Part shown: one piece after another, positions 62,554 through 64,000 of the stretch
How the letters are laid out: every line of letters begins with the position of its first letter
Position numbering within the stretch: the first letter of the stretch is position 1
Source of the DNA: Comamonadaceae bacterium
GTDB taxonomy: Bacteria; Pseudomonadota; Gammaproteobacteria; Burkholderiales; Burkholderiaceae_C
Assembly (NCBI GenBank): GCA_947450675.1
Contig: CANFWI010000004.1
Location: 1 to 64,000, forward strand
Direction of reading: 5' to 3'
Length of the DNA stretch: 64,000 bases
Notes under the pieces: generated by a model
Seen by the model: the letters and a program-made list of their open reading frames with translations, nothing else
What the model was told of the DNA's origin: nothing
Database searches by the model: none
Position numbers and translations under genes: made by a program

Positions 62554-63137
62554 GCGGCGCTCTGTACTTTGGGTGCCAGCCCGCCCAACGTGCCTGCCAT
62601 GAACTGGCTGTGCTCCATTCCCAGCAAACGGTTCCAACGTTGTTGGCCCATGGTCAGGCCAATGAAGAAACCCAGCTCGACAATCTCATCCTTGTTGAAA
62701 TGGTCGTACAGACCTTGCCACAAATCATCTGTCGGCTCGAGCCCCCAGGTGATGGCTTCGGCCAAGCGCAGCGCCGCTTTTTGACGCGTTGAAAAACGCG
62801 TCGCCTTGTCAAAATCCAGCAAGTCTTTGACTTGGTCTTCCAACAGTCCTTCAGCCTGCGCCTTGACCGAGCGCTGGTTGCCGCAGTAATTGCAATTCAC
62901 CGCCTGCGACACGTACAAACGGCACAACTCTTTGACCGCGTGCTCACACACACCCTCCACAAACGTGTCGTTCCAGGCGTTGGTGAAAGCCCAAAAAACT
63001 GCGGGCACATTGGCGCGAATGGCGTGACTTTCAGGGCGTGGCGCACCGTCACGGGCCGCACGCTGAAACTCTGCCAGCATGGCCGGGTCGGTGATGGCGG
63101 CCGGATCAATGTAAGGGATGCGCGGTGACGTACTCAT
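62550..63137 (-). CDS. Carboxymuconolactone decarboxylase (AhpD-like) family protein
   Basis: The 195-residue helical product has the CxxC of the AhpD type (Cys82, Cys85 in NCNYCGNQR) with upstream helix EHAVKELCRLYVSQAVN, and a second half RQKAALRLAEAITWG near 122. AhpD-like members reduce disulfides or peroxides; classical CMD lacks the CxxC. ATG 63137 (MSTSPRIPYID) is used; a long open frame upstream has no similarity. It is the first gene of the coupled run CMD-HIBADH-maleylacetate reductase and begins 25 bases after the receptor gene stop. Confidence 0.9.
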   Translation of the reverse strand: MSTSPRIPYIDPAAITDPAMLAEFQRAARDGAPRPESHAIRANVPAVFWAFTNAWNDTFVEGVCEHAVKELCRLYVSQAVNCNYCGNQRSVKAQAEGLLEDQVKDLLDFDKATRFSTRQKAALRLAEAITWGLEPTDDLWQGLYDHFNKDEIVELGFFIGLTMGQQRWNRLLGMEHSQFMAGTLGGLAPKVQSAA

Positions 63138-63162
63138 CGAAAACTCCTTTGGCTTGTTGAAA

Positions 63163-64000
63163 TCAGACCACCGCCAGCTGTATGGCCGCGTCGTAATGGG
63201 AAAGATCCAGGTAGCGATCGAGCGGCGGCGGCACACCGCCCCACATGCCTTCCATCTCAGCGCGAATCGACAACACCGTCTGAAAACCAGGGCGACTGAA
63301 CGCTGCGTCAGGCGCGAGGCCAGAACCCGGCGCCACCAGCGCCTCATACGTGCCCTCGGCAGCGCTGGCCGACAGCTGAAATTGATCGCGCAGCAAAGCG
63401 ATCATGGCGGCCCGATTGGCCGGTTTCAGCACATGCCGCTGGCCTTCAATGTAGGCTGTCAAATAACGCTTGAGCACATCGGAATTCGCCGCTGCCCAGC
63501 CGCGCTGTACAAACGCACCCGTCGCCTGGTAAGGTCCCAGCAGACTGAACTGACTGCCCAGACTTTTCAAACCTTTCTCGCGCACCGTGAACGAAAACGG
63601 CGGGTTGACCATGCCGGCCGCTAATTGCGGGTCAGCCACCATGGCCGCCGAGCGCGGCCCGGTGCCACCGGCCAGCTTGACGCCGTAATCCCGGTTTTCG
63701 ATCAGTCCGTGGTTCTTCAAAATTTTCTTGGCAGCCAAGGCGTAGGCGGTGCCAGGCGCATCCACCGCCAGCAGCTTGCCGCGCAAGTCGGCGATCGTGT
63801 TGATTTCTGCGCGCACCATCAAGTCGTTCATGCCGGCATCACCGCCACACACAATCACCACGTCTTGACCCGCCGACTCGACCATGGCCACGGCGTTGTC
63901 CACCGCCGCATGCGCAATCTCAAATTGACCCGCCGCCAGACCGGCGCGCTGAGCGTCGGAGTTGGGCGTGTTTTGCACCTCGATGGTCAATTGGTACCGG
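63163..64000 (-). CDS. ABC substrate-binding protein, NMT1/SsuA type, N-terminus cut
   Basis: At least 279 residues are visible; the start and signal peptide lie right of the window. The pattern is that of periplasmic receptors for nitrate, sulfonate or pyrimidine precursors: QFEIAHAAVDNAVAMVE, DLRGKLLAVDAPGTAYALAAKKIL, GGTGPRSAAMVADPQLAAGMV. It lies upstream of the CMD-HIBADH-maleylacetate reductase run on the same strand. The cognate permease and ATPase are not visible. An aromatic or sulfonated ligand is possible. Confidence 0.9.
   Translation of the reverse strand, partial: RYQLTIEVQNTPNSDAQRAGLAAGQFEIAHAAVDNAVAMVESAGQDVVIVCGGDAGMNDLMVRAEINTIADLRGKLLAVDAPGTAYALAAKKILKNHGLIENRDYGVKLAGGTGPRSAAMVADPQLAAGMVNPPFSFTVREKGLKSLGSQFSLLGPYQATGAFVQRGWAAANSDVLKRYLTAYIEGQRHVLKPANRAAMIALLRDQFQLSASAAEGTYEALVAPGSGLAPDAAFSRPGFQTVLSIRAEMEGMWGGVPPPLDRYLDLSHYDAAIQLAVV

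Overview
The window looks like a chromosomal segment of a betaproteobacterium of the order Burkholderiales, most likely family Comamonadaceae (Polaromonas/Rhodoferax-like). The reasons are the moderately high G+C, the gene orders hrcA|nadK-recN-rapZ, mutM-mutY and lolB-ispE-tRNA-Gln-prs-rplY-pth, the aa3 oxidase cluster with its small DUF2909, DUF2970 and assembly proteins, and the abundance of Bug-type (tripartite tricarboxylate) solute receptors. This placement is inferred from gene order and protein families; no search was run. I see no phage, insertion sequence, integron or CRISPR array.

Layout. 1-20.4 kb is housekeeping: a cut tRNA-Met, two envelope proteins of unknown role, hrcA diverging from nadK-recN-rapZ, mutM-mutY, a TPR protein, lolB, ispE, tRNA-Gln, prs, rplY, pth, then a reverse-strand run of two M16 peptidases, rsmD, coaD and a ferredoxin, with ftsY diverging from it. 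20.5-24.8 kb is a small carboxylic-acid cluster (GntR regulator, Bug receptor, MmgE/PrpD protein, D-2-hydroxyacid dehydrogenase) containing a strong palindromic repeat. 24.8-38.3 kb returns to core functions: a DksA-type protein, rpoH behind a perfect CIRCE operator, the cytochrome aa3 oxidase and heme A genes (ctaC, ctaD, a 37-residue assembly protein, ctaG, DUF2970, ctaE, then surf1, a CX3C membrane protein, ctaA, ctaB, sco), a BioC-like protein, comF and trmL.

38.3-64 kb is accessory catabolism, almost all on the reverse strand. The first cluster (38.3-46.1 kb) pairs a D-tartrate-dehydratase-type enolase-superfamily enzyme with a short-chain dehydrogenase, a polysaccharide-deacetylase-like amidohydrolase, a beta-keto-acid cleavage enzyme, a cyclase-family hydrolase and two Bug receptors, facing a TetR regulator across a clear palindrome. 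Next come a TauE-type exporter and a Liv-type ABC importer whose LivM and LivG are fused. The last cluster (51.5-64 kb) holds a citrate-lyase-like protein with a CaiB-type CoA transferase, a hydroxyquinol-type intradiol dioxygenase, a maleylacetate reductase, a RutE-like nitroreductase, several small alpha/beta proteins, two LysR regulators, two Bug receptors and a cut SsuA/NMT1-type receptor. Dioxygenase plus maleylacetate reductase suggests a hydroxyquinol (trihydroxybenzene) route; the true substrates of both clusters are unknown.

The two heat-shock elements are linked by sequence: hrcA encodes the repressor that recognises CIRCE, and a perfect CIRCE sits just upstream of rpoH in the same window. 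Both window edges cut a gene (tRNA-Met on the left, a receptor on the right).
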